A program made the translations under genes and the position numbers. Below the pieces are notes generated by a model that did no database searches, was not told the DNA's origin, and worked only from the letters and a program-made list of their open reading frames with translations. Positions 44,557 through 56,681 of a DNA stretch of 64,000 bases are shown here, piece after piece. Position 1 is the first letter of the stretch. Each line of letters begins with the position of its first letter. The stretch lies in contig JAIUPT010000028.1 in the NCBI GenBank assembly GCA_022315425.1, positions 1,488,001-1,552,000 of the forward strand, in the 5' to 3' direction. This DNA comes from Pseudevernia furfuracea (taxonomy: Eukaryota; Ascomycota; Lecanoromycetes; Lecanorales; Parmeliaceae).

Positions 44557-45038
44557 TGAAGCATTTGTTTGCATTTGCTATAGCATATGTACAAGGCGTT
44601 CAGCAAGCAATTGATACATGGACCTTGGGTCCTTACAGGCATAGATAGGCTAGCATTGGCTTTAGTATGTAACATGGCGGTAGATAGACACGGGTATTCG
44701 TACAGAATGTCGTAGCTTGGCGACTGCAACTTAGCTGCATGGATAAATACCTTACCAACCTGTCTTGAAAACTGGGTAGAGTAACGCTAAGATGGTTTGG
44801 CGATTGCTTTGTGATGCTCACAAATCCATTATCCGCGTCTTACTACTCGAGTTACTAAGCCATAATAAATACGGTACCTAATGACCCCACCGAGAGAGGA
44901 CCCCGCCAAACCACGATATTTATACCCGTCACTCGACAACGCCATTAGACAAGATATTTGCTCATCTGCTACCAACACTTAGAGGAAGCGATCAGCGATC
45001 ATTTGATTCTTTCAACATAATCCGCCTCTTCTCCCACC
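44557..45038. other. Intergenic, UBA1 to ECM4
   Basis: About 480 bp between tandem plus-strand genes. TAAATACGGTACCTAATG near 44866 is another of the scattered GTACCT-type words. No gene is supported. Confidence 0.4.
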
Positions 45039-46436
45039 ATGGCAGTATGAGAGTCCCCAAAGACTTCCTGATGCTTTTCAGCTCTAACATGCCCTTCTTC
45101 ATTAGTCAAGTACAGGTCAATCAATCACCAATTGGGCCGATAAGTCCGGCGAATTCAAGAGAGGACAATCTCAATTCCGAAACCACATCTCAAAGCAACC
45201 GGGAGCAGAGTTCCCCCCCGAGCCAGGCAGATATCATCTTTATGTTTCTTATGCCTGCCCTTGGGGTTCGTAACGTCTTGTTTCACCAGCCATGACATCC
45301 GCATTTGCTGAGCCAAAGTCTAGCTCACCGTACGCTCATCGTTCGCAAGTTAAAGGGTCTTGAAGATATCATTCCATATACTTCGGTCCATTGGGAAATG
45401 CTGGAAAAAGGTGGCTACTCTCCCACTACATACCTCGGAGGTGACAGTAACTTATTGACCGTCAAAAGGATGGCGCTTTGCAACCGCAGAAGAGAAGATT
45501 CCGGGAGAAAATGTCACGCCGGACCCACTACACGAGAACTTCACCCATCTTCGAGAAATTTACTTCGACGTTGATCCTGACTACAAAGGCCGTTTCACCG
45601 TGCCAACTCTTTATGATAGCAAACAAAAGAAGATAGTCAGCAATGAGGTGCGTCTTCAAAACTTCCGAACGGGAACACAAGAGAACTTACGATGTCCACA
45701 ATCAGTCCAGTGAAATCATCCGCATGTTCTATACAGAATTCGACGACATAATCCCCGAAAAGTACAAGAGCATCGACCTTTTCCCGGAGACATTGAGAGC
45801 AGAAATTGAAGGGACAAATGACTGGACATATAACGATATCAACAACGGGGTCTACAAATCTGGCTTTGCTATGTAGGCTCCTTCCCCCTTCCTGCGTTCA
45901 TATTTCCCTCGTTGCAAGGCTTTCAGTCACCAGCTTACCGTCTTTAGAACGCAAGAAGCTTATGAAAAGGCCGTCAAACCCCTTTTCACCTCCCTCGACC
46001 GCGCCGAAGCTCACCTTGCCAAACACGCTGCTCCCTACTATTTCGGTGCCAATATCACCGAAGCAGACGTTCGCCTCTACACCACCATCGTTCGCTTCGA
46101 CCCCGTCTATGTGCAGCATTTCAAGTGCAACATCCGTGATATCAGATCGGGTTATCCTGCTCTGCATAAATGGCTGAGGAATTTGTACTGGGACGTACCG
46201 GCATTCAAGGACACGACGCAGTTTGAGCATATCAAAAAGCATTATACGAAAAGCCACAAACACATAAACCCCTTCGTATGGTTTCCTTTCCATGCTGCAC
46301 ACAATCTTGGACTGCAACAACTGACGTATACGAATCAATACAGAGTATCACGCCAGCAGGGCCGCTTCCAGACATCTTACCAAAAGACCAAGAGGTACCG
46401 GCTGCGGCTGCGGCGCTTCGGTCGACAAACATCTGA
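45039..46436 (+). CDS. ECM4: Glutathionyl-hydroquinone reductase (ECM4/GTO family)
   Basis: Seven exons: 45039-45044, 45106-45265, 45324-45410, 45469-45647, 45706-45872, 45948-46275 and 46344-46436, 339 residues. Exon 1 codes only for Met-Ala. The active site is YACPWAHRTLI, with the catalytic Cys and the Ala codon split across an intron. Typical family segments follow: VHWEMLEKG, RFTVPTLYD, SSEIIRMFYTEFDDI, NDWTYNDINNGVYKSGFA, YYFGANITEADVRLYTTIVRFDPVYVQHFKCN and DTTQFEHIKKHYTKSHKHINP. These omega/xi-class glutathione transferases reduce glutathionyl-quinones through a Cys-dependent mechanism in the cytosol. It is convergent with the aspartic protease gene. Confidence 0.94.
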
Positions 46437-46856
46437 TTTTCCCGGCAGGCAGTGCAAGGAGAAGATTTGATCCAAAAACTGCAAAGTCCAGCCGACTTTA
46501 ATCTCACGGTCATCAATGTACGTACTTACTATGGCGAAGCGCAGATAGCAATAAAAAGGTTCATGAGCCAACTGACGATTGGATCGGTCCATGTCCTGAG
46601 GGATTCCGTTCCTGTATAGAAAGCAGTGAATGGTTGGTCGGAACATCTATTTCCCAGCGTGCGCCAGGAGGCGTCTGATGGTAAGTCTAAGCCAATTTTT
46701 CTCCATCTCGCATACCCTCGTGTCGCCTCGGGCGCTTAGATGAGTCTATGGATGTATGCATGTGTGAATGTATACTTTCTAAGCATATTTTTTCTTTCTA
46801 CTCGTTACGGTCGATGTTCAAAAAGACATTATAATCTGCACTATCCGGTATGCGAC
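46437..46856. other. Intergenic, convergent ECM4/protease
   Basis: About 420 bp holding the two facing 3' ends. A minus-strand frame of 89 codons here is mostly antisense to the ECM4 terminal exon and shows no motif. Confidence 0.4.
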
Positions 46857-48248
46857 CTATGCATGAGGAGCAAATCCAATCCGCATCGCACCAGCATCGA
46901 AGACGACGAACTGTGAGGCAAACATGATATCGCCGAGTACGTTTAGCCCATGACCGAGATTTGATTGAATGCCTCCGTAACAATCTAGTGCAATTTACTG
47001 GTCAGTACAATCTGAAAGACAACGGGCTGATCGGCGATGAAAGCTCACCTGAAGTCCCCGGTACTGATGTGTAATTCAGGAGGCTTCCTGGTATCGTGGC
47101 CATAGTACTTCCAATGCCGAAGCTGAAATCAGGGAGCGCTGTATCGCACGGAAAGATTTTCCCCTGCAGATCGTCCGTGCTGGTCGGGACTTTCGCATAA
47201 TAGTTGTCTACAATAGCTGGGTCCAACATCAGGAGCGATGACCCTGTGTCCGCTATCGCAGGACTCGCAACGTCTCCATATGTGTCGCCAGCAACGGCGT
47301 ACTGGCTGAGATCGAATTGCCAAAGGCCACCGGAGCTATTAATTGCGGTATAGGTTAGGGGGCCTTGGTAGGCTGCGGTATCAATCGTGCCGAACTCGTA
47401 ATGGCCGGGGACTCCAACCTTGAGATTGGCGGTAAAAACGTGTTCCTTGAGCTTGGGTGCTGCGTTTTCGAAGAAGGTTGGCATCGGCGATGGCCTGATG
47501 CTATTACCAAGTTGCGAGAATCCCAAACCAACAATGCCGTCCGAGTTGGTGTCACCGCTGAATTGGGGACTGACAGTGCTCGGCAATTCGACCGCTTGGC
47601 CCGCGACGGCGATGCTTCCTATCTTCACGGTATCATTGCCGACGACTCCACTTGTGCTTGAATTATCCCCGTATGAAACGTCAAACCAGGCGCCTGGAAT
47701 GCTATGGAAAGATTTGGACTCAGACGGGTTGTAGATGGCATCATGGCCTTTCTGATCCGCGGCCGGCAAAGCTATGTTGAACACCCAACTGTGCAGAGGA
47801 TCAGTCAACCTGACTGAACAGGGAACTCGACGAAAGAATGGGAAAATACATACAAATCCGCAGAGCCGGTATCGAGGTCCATGTTGAATGTCTGCTCTCC
47901 AATTTGGACGGGGCATAGATACTCGGTATTGGTTCCATAGGCTTTCGCGGTGACTGTTCCAGAACCTGTGCCACCCCCTCCAATGGCGACATCTTCCTTG
48001 ATTGTTGAGTGTACCGGGTCGGCGACGACATCTTCGCGATATACAACAGCAGCATTCAATCCTGCCGGAGGCGTCCAATTGCGTCTTCGATATGCCTTTT
48101 CCAGTACCATCACACCATCCTTAGGTCCCGACCCGACAGCATGGCGGTGGATTTTGTAAGATTTTCCAAGGCCTTTGGAGGGAGCGGCAGATATGGATAC
48201 CGGTAAGGCGGCGAAGCAGAGCAACACTGAGCTCGTTAGGTGATGCAT
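46857..48248 (-). CDS. Secreted aspartic protease (A1 pepsin family)
   Basis: Exons on the minus strand: 47854-48248, 47049-47788 and 46857-46984, 420 residues. The signal peptide is MHHLTSSVLLCFAALPVSISA, followed by a basic propeptide. The mature enzyme starts near TAKAYGTNTEYLCPVQIG. The first active-site Asp is in MDLDTGSAD, beside the first splice junction; the second is in IADTGSSLLM. Two Cys (PCDTALPDF and, after the last splice, DCYGG) would form the usual C-terminal disulfide. The end, NVLGDIMFASQFVVFDAG..IGFAPHA, matches penicillopepsin/aspergillopepsin-type endopeptidases. It is expected to act at acid pH outside the cell on host or environmental protein. Confidence 0.95.
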
Positions 48249-49651
48249 GATGCAGGAGCACTGACTGGCAGGCTCAGAAAAAATTTGAGGCCGCGTCAAG
48301 TGGCCTTTGGTGAATGGTACGGTATAGAGCCGAGGGAGGGGACCGGCGTTTTCGTGGTGAACTGCTGAAATTAAATGTATAGATGAAGAGAAGGATATTC
48401 GGTGCAGGATGCAAGGCTGGATTGAGGCCCGACCGACAAAGAATGTATTCGATGTAAATTCATCAAGGATAGAGAAGGAGTGTGGGGGGTGGGGTCGGAC
48501 AGGAAGGAGGATATAAGCGAGGACAAAAGAGTGAGTCCGTGTGCTCAAGTCGGTCGGCAATTATCAATCAATGGGAAGGGAAAGGAAAGCAAAGCAAAGC
48601 AAAGCAAGGAGAGAGCGAAGTGAAAAGACGATTTATGAGGTACGGTAGAAGAAAGAAGATAGAGAGGGGAGTGGTGAGGATGGGGTAGGTTTGAGTGGGC
48701 ATGGATGATGGCGGCAATGGCGCTCATGTTTACTAGCGATCAGTGATGATGGACTAAAGGAGGCCGCCAAGACACGCAATCTACCTGGTGACCAGTAGCA
48801 AGTTGACTTGGCGGCCATAAATGGGGTGGGGAACTGGGAAGTATCCGTGAAGATAGTAATAAGAGCAAAGCAGGAGAAAGGAGAGGCGCGCCCTTTGAAA
48901 CCTTAGCGGTGAATAAGTAATGGGCTTCGGCGGCTAAATAGGTACGAGTATCATGTATGTACTTCTAACTTCTAAGAATATAAGGTAAAGACTCAGGGGT
49001 TAGCGAATCACATGGCTAAGGTACCATGCTCCTGGCTTCGGCTTTCTCCATCGCTTATCCGCCCCGTAAAAAGAGTTTAATTAAGCCTGAAACATCACGG
49101 TACTTTTCCCTCTTCGACTGGTAGTTCATGCTTCGTCATTCAGCACCAAGGAACCACGTACCGAGACCATAAGACTACGAGTACATCTAAAAGCAACAAA
49201 CCATGACCGCGTAACCTTTTGCACAGTTTTCACACCATCTTCAATTGAGAGACCGCCATTCATACCTCACGAGTCGTCGGGCCCACCTTTCCTACACACA
49301 TCCTTTCCAGGAAAGGGTGTCCTGCTCGGGCAGGTGCCACGAATATCTAACGTGTGCACACGGACCGATACACATTCGAGGACAAGCCAGGACTTTGTGT
49401 GAAGGAGCGACGAATGTTGTTAGATCTCTTGCGGTCGAGTCTTTTTAACTTTCTTAGCTAGTATACTCCATAGGCTAAGTAGGTATGTTCTCGGATTTTT
49501 ATGTACAGAAGCGACGGCCTTGAGCGCCTTGCTATGAAAGATGCGAACGCTGTAATGCTGATCCATGAGCTTTTGAGAGGAAACAATGAACTTGGAACAA
49601 TGAGAACACCTAGAGTAACAGCAGGACCGCGATGGACTGCAGTGTGCGGTG
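48249..49651. other. Protease promoter region and intergenic
   Basis: About 1.4 kb with purine-rich stretches. An (AAAGC)n run of about five units lies near 48583-48607, roughly 340 bp upstream of the protease ATG. Frames of up to 68 codons show no motifs. No gene is supported. Confidence 0.45.
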
Positions 49652-51575
49652 TCATGCTCTGCCAGGTCCTCCACCGGTTCGCTGCGCAGGACTGGCCTGC
49701 ATCGCTGGATTTTTCTTTGGGCTCTTTCTCTTTGTTGCTGTTGGATTCGAGAATCCATGAGCTCCCGAAAATCCATGCTCACTCTTTTTTTCCGGCTCCT
49801 CTCCTATTATCATAGGCCATGATTGTCCGGTGAGACGGGCGCCTTCCTCCAAATCAGGCGGATGTACCCACGTCCGCTCCGTCTTCTCATATCCCTCGGG
49901 ACTCATGTACTTCACAGCATCACCTTCTCGGCCAGGGAATTGTCGGGCAGTGAATTGGGTTGTTCTAGGAGGTGCAGCTTGATCCGAAGGAATCTTCGAG
50001 GCGGTCTCTGCAATGACCCAATTCCTGCCTCTTCCAGGTACCTCCTGTGCACTAATTTCCACGAGACCACCACCTTCGACGGGCAAAAAGTGTCGCGGTG
50101 GAAGCACTTCCACGTCCACTATTGGCTGAATCCGGTGGTAAACATCATGAGTGTGTATCTCGCGGGTGATGAGCTCCTCACGAACATGATGAACAGCCTT
50201 ATGAACTTTTTCGTGGACGACGGCTAGATCAATAACAAGTTAGCATTATTTGTCAGTGGTTGACAGTTCGGGAGTGGGACTGACCCGGTGCCACAGTCTC
50301 AACGACCTGAGTGTCGTAAGTATTAGTCTTTGCTCGATCTACGACATCCTGAGCGTTCGTGGGAATCGGTCTTGATCTGTTAAGGGTGTTGGACGGCTGG
50401 GGAGCAGGATCCGTCTGGCGATCAGTGTATCCACGGCTTGCAGCCGCTGGTGTAGATGGTAGAGGTTTGGGGACACTTTGCTGTCGGCTATGGCCTGTCT
50501 GAGCCCTCGAGGGTGATGAGGCCCGGACAGATGAGTACGGTATATTTGGGGAGGTGCCTATTTGTTTTCTGGGTATCGAGTTCTGTCGGGTAAGACCTGC
50601 ATCATCTTCGTCTTGCATTTTCGGAGAGCCGTAGGCATTGGCTTTTGGACTTGGTGATAGATCTCCTTGATACGGTTGAGACATCGAAACTTTCTGAGCG
50701 TTGCCGTCGTTGACAGCTCTGATACTAGCAGCGTTGTTTCGTGGAGCGTATTCTCTACTTTGAGAAATAGCATTGTTTCGAGGAGCAAATTCTTGGTGTT
50801 GAGGAGTGGTGTTGTTCTGGGGAGCATATTCTTGGCGTTGAGGAGTGTTATTGTTCCGGGGAGCATATTCTTGGCGTTGAGGAGTGTTATTGTTCCGGGG
50901 AGCATATTCTTGGCGTTGAGGAGTGTTATTGTTCCGAGGAGCATATCCCTGTTCTTGAGGAGTATTCCTTGAAGCGTATTCTTGGTTTTGAAGAGTACCT
51001 CTGTTCGCATTGTATCCTTGGTGAGGCGTACGTGTGGTCGTCACGGTCTGCGTCACGGTTGTTGGAGCTATCTAGAAATCAATACTTTGTTGCACATTCT
51101 TACAAGCATTCAACGTCTAACATTCTACATTACCCAGGTTCAGACCAGAGAGATCTTGTGGAAGATCACGCCTGCGCCTCTCTTCTTGACCTCCCATAGG
51201 CATTGCTGGGCTCTGCTGGTAAGGATTGTTGGACACAGGTCCGACTGGTGGTGGAGTCATGTGAGAAGCGCGCTTCGATGCCTCGTACTGATTCGGGGTA
51301 GTTGATCGATAGGGTACGTTATGATGAGAGCCCGAATTGCGACGGCTGCGCGAAACAGACGACTTGCGCCCTTGCTGTAGAATGAGTGAACTGTCGTTTC
51401 CCCTCACGGGGTAATCTCCGGTCTGCGGAAGTTCGCCGGGTTTTGTTGACTCGTAAAGGGAGGAACGAAGAGCTGGATCACTCCTGCCTGTACTTGGTGC
51501 CGGGGTACGCTCAACTGCTTGTTCAGCATCGCTGTCCTTCTTACGATGAAATAATTTTTTCATACGAGACGCCAT
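49652..51575 (-). CDS. Repeat-rich protein with conserved VEVLPPRH domain
   Basis: Exons on the minus strand: 51134-51575, 50285-51067 and 49652-50223, 598 residues, start MASRMKKLFHRKKDSD. Introns are 66 and 61 bp. Residues 1-150 are basic and Ser/Pro-rich. A low-complexity region follows with 13-residue units NNTPQRQEYAPRN, then more disordered Ser/Pro/Gln. The third exon carries an ordered part, VVHEKVHKAVHHVREELITR, EIHTHDVYHRIQPIVDVEVL and PPRHFLPVEGG, followed by SPEGYEKTERTWVHPP. The His-rich VHEKVHKAVHH..PIVDVEVLP block echoes the allergen-like protein encoded divergently at 52704 (VHEKVAPAVV..PVKDREVLPEQH). The function is unknown; it is probably a cytosolic or cell-periphery structural or stress protein. 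Confidence 0.78.
50740..51000 (-). repeat. 39-bp coding minisatellite
   Basis: Three near-identical 39-bp units (about 50840-50956) flanked by more diverged ones encode NNTPQRQEYAPRN-like 13-mers within the gene at 49652-51575. The unit length is a multiple of three, so copy-number change would keep the frame. Confidence 0.85.
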
Positions 51576-52703
51576 GGATATTTTGAAGAGACAGCAATTG
51601 TCGACCTGAACGTGCAAGGAGCAACCTACTCGTAATGCAGTCAGAGCACCGCTTTTGTTGCCTCGCTAGCCAAAGGCAAGGTTTTTATAATTCCATCTAA
51701 TTTCCCGCGAGAATTATGGGACGGTCAATAAAGATTTTAGGCGCAAAACGCGGATGTAAGATTACGTCAGTCGTCAGTCACTTTTCACAGGCTCTACGAG
51801 TCAGAAGGTGAATTGTAACAGTAGGAAATTGACTGCACTAAGGAGTCCTTTTTGAGTAATCTACTAGACTACTGCCTGCCCTGTGAATGCTGGGCTAACG
51901 ACTACTCGTAGCGAAACACAGGCCAAGGCCACAGCCAAAGCCAATCGATTATATGCGATTACGCAAAGAGGGGCTGGTATACTGGTCAGTGGTGGGGGTC
52001 TGGACGAAGAGGCACGAGGGTGACTACTGTGACTAGGTACTTTGTCACTTGTGTTTGCCTGTGTTTGCCTACACGTGATTACAAGTACCTAGCGAAGCCA
52101 CCTATGGCACCTAAACACGCCATTTACGCCCACGCCACTTGGAAAAGGGTTCAGAATGCAGCATCTATACCTCGTATGGCCGACTTTTCCCGTCTTCCTA
52201 GAGGTTTGCGGCCGAGGGGACGACCTAAAGCATCTGATTAGCCGGTCATGAGTCCGATTTTGACAAGAACTGACGTGTTTTTCCAACACAAATTGGTCCA
52301 GAAACTTGATTATGTGAATCGTAAAGTAGTCTAGAGTAGTCTAGAGTAGTAACTAGGTAGTAGTAAGTAAAGTACTCTAAGTACCTTACTCTGAGAGACT
52401 CTACCCACAACCTTAGTTTAATTTGAATTTTTAGAGCCCAAACCTGAAAGATGCAGTATGACAGCATCCCTGGACCCCCGATCGATGACGTACTTTAGCC
52501 TTTGGGCGCGCGGAACTTAATCGCTCCTTCTCCCCACCAACCCTGTTTGTATTGTATACTTCCCTCCTTCTCCCCCTCACCTCCAACATAACATTCCTCT
52601 CTCTTCTTTACACAGTACACCTCCGTGATACAAATTCATTCTACATTTCTGGACAAATTCCATACATCCTCAAAAGCACACCTACAAATAACAATCATTC
52701 ACG
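51576..52703. promoter_or_regulatory. Divergent intergenic between the two His-rich genes
   Basis: About 1.1 kb. It includes a short repeat TCTAGAGTAGTCTAGAGTAG near 52330 followed by GTAAAGTACTCTAAGTACCTTAC. A C/T-rich leader lies just before 52704. No gene is supported; a 73-codon frame at 52020-52241 has no motif. Confidence 0.4.
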
Positions 52704-53923
52704 ATGGATAAAGCAAAGGCAGCGGTCAGCGATTTCATGTGAGTTTCAACTTTGACTGCCATGGCTCACTGCCACCAGTCTCCTGGCCTCTCTTCTCTCG
52801 AGTCTTTTGTGCAAGAAATAGACTCTCAGTCTGTCTGCCATATCTACGTTGATGCTCATCGATCCGTGTCGTGACTCGATCTAGTCGACTCTGCTGATCG
52901 TACATTTCTCACTCAGGCAGAAGGCTGGACACCATGACACTACAGTCCACGAGAAGGTTGCTCCCGCCGTTGTGAACGAGCAAGTGATCAAGCAGCGTCA
53001 TGAGGAGGCTCAGACCGCCATTGATCGCGAGGTGCACCAAGACCATTACCACACCTCAGTCCAGCCAGTCAAGGACCGCGAGGTTCTCCCTGAACAACAC
53101 TCTCACCGAATGGCCGCCGTCGAGGAGCGTGAGATTCAACACGGTGACTCCAACGCCATCAAGGCTCGTCTTGAACAAGAGCGTATGCAATTCCAGGATA
53201 CCCGCACTGAAGCAGGTACTAAGGAGACCCACTCCGTTGCACCGGTCATTGCTGGCGAGCACGTGCACCACCATGTTCATGAGGTTAGTAATCTGCCTTC
53301 AAGATTCAGCAGAAGAACTCTAGTAATACATACATTAGACCATTCAGCCAGTCGTCCAAAAGGAGACTATCCAGCCATCAGTTGTCCACACCACTGTCCC
53401 CATTCACGAGATCCATCAAAATGAAGCCAAGCACCACGCCGCATCTGCTCTACCCGCCGTCAGCATGGCTGACTTCAAGAAACAAGGTGGAAGCTTGACT
53501 GGTCGTGAAGAGCGCTACGATGGATTCGAAGGTGAACCAAGAGCCGTTGGCGGTGCTTTGGGAGGAGGTTCGTCAACCACTGGTACATCGAGCTACGACA
53601 ACACTGGACTCGACGACAGCTCCCGTGGCACCACTGGACACCACGGATCCCGTGGCACCACTGGCAGCAGCGGTTATGACAACACCGGCAGCAGCGGATA
53701 CGACAACACCACCACCACTGGAAAGAAGCCAGGACTCATGTAAGCACAACCCTAACCTTTGGTTTCTATCTAAGTACTGACATCATGTAGGGACAAGCTC
53801 AACCCGTATGTGCACACTACGATGACCCCTTCCCATATTGAGATGTGGAGATAGCTGACTTTCTTTTCAAATCATAGAATGAAAGATTCTGATGGAGACG
53901 GCAAGCGTGGTGTAGGCAACTAG
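52704..53923 (+). CDS. Allergen-like His-rich stress protein
   Basis: Five exons: 52704-52738, 52917-53283, 53348-53739, 53791-53805 (15 bp) and 53878-53923, 284 residues. The first intron is 178 bp. Residues 1-200 are polar with regular His-containing helices: VHEKVAPAVVNEQVIKQRHE, REVHQDHYHTSVQPVKDREV, GEHVHHHVHE and IQPSVVHTTVPIHEIHQNEA. A Gly/Ser/Thr/Asp-rich tail with repeated GTTG..SSGYDNTG units follows. The end is LMDKLNPMKDSDGDGKRGVGN. This matches a family widespread in Pezizomycotina and often labelled allergen; it is usually abundant, hydrophilic and stress- or conidiation-linked, with no known enzyme activity. No signal peptide was seen. The two last introns flank a 15-bp microexon whose splicing is supported by phase and by the conserved ending. 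Confidence 0.82.
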
Positions 53924-54761
53924 GTCAATCAAGGGGCGTTGAGGATTCATTGACCATGGATGATTGATGACACCTTGATGTGCACAAAACAGGGCTAGAA
54001 AATTGAAGCTATCCAGTTGGGCTTGCCTCGGAAGCATGAGTCCATTCTGTTCATACAATTGATACCAGAAAATTAGCAAATGCATAATCATCCCCAGCCT
54101 TTTTGGTGACTCCACAAATCTCGTGAAAGCGAGAAATTGCATAGTCTGCCTGCAACCCGAGCGCCTCTCAAAAGATTCATTGCGTGCCCTCCTGTTTCCT
54201 GTTCCAGGCCCCGATGATTACTCGAAATCTACAAATCATCTAGGTGTCGTGAGTGAAAACCCCCTGCCACCGGTTAAGTAAAACAGATTTTCTGTAGACT
54301 ATCAGTTTGATAAACCTCCTGCGGTAAGGTTGAATGCACATCTTCTCGTACATTTTTTGCGATAATAATGCCTGAATGTTTCGCCGCAACAATTGTCATA
54401 CCCCGACGAGCATGCTATCTCTCTCTAGACACTACTCTTGGTCTACGCTGGCGGCTTTCCGATTTGGCACATTCGATTTTATGACATAATTGTAAGTAGA
54501 GACCTTCAATACACTGCTTGGTCGACATCACAGATTAAATACAGAACGAGTAGGCATGTCCACGCAGTATTGTGCGTGCAAATCGCCTATGCCGCTGAAC
54601 TTCGCCTTTACTCGGAAAAACATTGAAACCGTCAGTCATTGCATAAGTATCATGGGGATCCACTGAGCTTAGCATTTGAGACTCATTAAGTCTTCCGCGC
54701 GGACTCTTAACTCACTACCCTGTCGGACTTCAATAGACCTAGAACCTCACGAAGTTGCCAT
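53924..54761. other. Intergenic, convergent
   Basis: About 840 bp of A/T-richer DNA between the allergen-like gene and POL32. No gene, tRNA or repeat is supported. Confidence 0.4.
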
Positions 54762-56681
54762 TTATTTCTTCCCGAAAAAGCTCATGATATTGCCCTGCCC
54801 CGGCTTTCCAACGGACTTCTTGCCCTTCCCCATCGACGATGTTGCAGTGGATGCAGGCGTCTTATGTTTTTGAGGAGGTTCGTCCTCAGAAAAGGATTCC
54901 CAGGCTGGCTCCTCCTTTGTCACTAGAATGAGAGCTAGTCAGCATCAACTTCCCAATCTGTAACAATTGGCTCATAGTACAAACCCAAGTAACCCTCCTC
55001 GTCTTTGATGGTCTTTTTCTTCATGACCTTCCGTCTCCCTCGCCGGCGCCCTCCGATTACGACAACAGGAGGTTCAGGAGATGCGTCTTTTTGTGATGTG
55101 GAACTATCTACAGGTTCTGTTTCCTGAGAGACTTGTGGAGCATCATCCCCAGTGTCTTCCATCTTTTCGTCTATGTACTCCGTCAGTTACAAAGTCAATA
55201 CCTTTTCATGCGCTAATCTCCTTACCTTCATCTTCCATCATCTTCCGAAGCTGTTCCGCCCGCTCAGATTGTGATTTTGATGTTCTTGGATTCGCAGTGT
55301 TGGAGGCCAGGAAATCCTCTTCCTGTTCATCCTCAGAAGCATCTTTCATTGGATCTGCAAGGATTGATTAGAAGAAATAACGAATTTTCTAGCCTGCCCT
55401 TACCATCTGCTTGTACGCTCTTAGATTCCTATTAGGCCCCATTAGAGATCTTGGAACCAAACAACAGAAAAATGCTCACCGAGGGTGCAGTATTAGGAGC
55501 AGAGGATGCACCAGTCAAGATGTGAGTATCCTCGTGCTTTATTTTTGTTTTAGGCTTGGAGAACGATTTGAATATGTCAGACTGCTCTCTCTTCGCCGCC
55601 GATGGCTTGCTGGCTGGCTTTTTCTCGACATCTCTGGGTCGCTCGGCTTTGGTATCTGGAGCGACTGAGGCTTGGGATGTTGATTTAGTCGACTTGTCAC
55701 TTGACGAGGGTCGATCAAATGGCTTGACAGCATTCTTTTGCTCTCTATTGATACCTTGGCTTTTGCTACTTAATTTCACGTTGATCGTCTCTGCAGGGAC
55801 TGTTGGCGCTCCTATAGGTGCTCGTCTCCCTGTCCTCCGCTACGAAACCCATTGTCAAGAATGGGAAGGATTCAACGGGGAAAGATGGTCCTACCTTGAC
55901 ACCTGCATTATGGATGACTCCATATATTTCTCGAAACTCTAAGGGATCCTCGTGTGCGCATTTCACGGAAATCGCTCTGTTGCAGTCTGACAAAATTTGG
56001 AGATTCTACAACGATTGGCATTGTAGAAACGAGAATTAGGCTCCCATGGCTTGCTTACCTGCACCTTACTTGGCCCCAAGCTGTAAATATGTATGGAGTG
56101 GATTTGCCTGTATTTGGCTTTTGCCGCTAACAAATTTCTCAGCAGCGGACAATTCAGCGGACAATTCAGCGGCCGTGAAGTAGACCGAGCCCAGGAATCG
56201 CATGCCCATCTTACCTTCGAGATCCTCTTCCTTTGCCAGGATTATGTTCCTCGATGGAACTGCCTCCTCTTGGTCTTCTTGATGCGGCATTGAGCTGCTC
56301 ATGTACGGACTGCTCTGCATGTGCATATCTTCTCCATCCTGTTTATGGCCATTGACGCTAGATTCCTTCGGAGCTCTGGGAACGCCGTCCAGGAGGTACG
56401 TTGCATCAATTGAACCCGGGGTTTTTGTCGCCTGAGTAGAGTAGAATTCGTAGAGCATTCTGACAAAGGGATCAGCCAATTTTTCCGACAGCGCTTGATC
56501 TCTTTGCACTTCTTCGCGGCATTGCTATGCACTTTGAGCTCTCGACCTAGAGACCGGTATGATACCTGGGACAGCCACATCAGCGAGAGCATCACCAGGC
56601 TCAACCCTAGGATTTGAAACCCACAATCTTCCCTTCATTCAATACGCAGGCCGCAAGGAAATTTCTAGAATCCCGAGACAT
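54762..56681 (-). CDS. POL32: DNA polymerase delta subunit Pol32/Cdc27
   Basis: Ten exons on the minus strand: 56625-56681, 56510-56565, 56215-56459, 56059-56126, 55895-56005, 55480-55839, 55404-55428 (25 bp), 55226-55354, 54985-55170 and 54762-54922, 465 residues. Key segments are VLNEGKI-VSYRSLGRELKVH, NAAKK-MLYEFY, TPGSIDATYLLDG, then RQIHSIHIYSLGPSKVQ-NLQILSDCNRAI. The C-terminal half is charged and disordered and leads to GRRRGRRKVMKKKTIKDEEG. The end is GNIMSFFGKK, a PIP box (Q/N-x-x-I/M-x-x-F-F) that docks PCNA. Pol32 is needed for processive synthesis, translesion synthesis and break-induced replication. It is divergent from RAD18, which acts in the same damage-tolerance pathway. Confidence 0.93.

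Noticed and set aside
50558..51010. Second minus-strand frame with a tandem MLPGTITLLNAKN-like repeat
   Set aside because: It is the same minisatellite read in another frame; the accepted frame splices in phase to both flanking exons.
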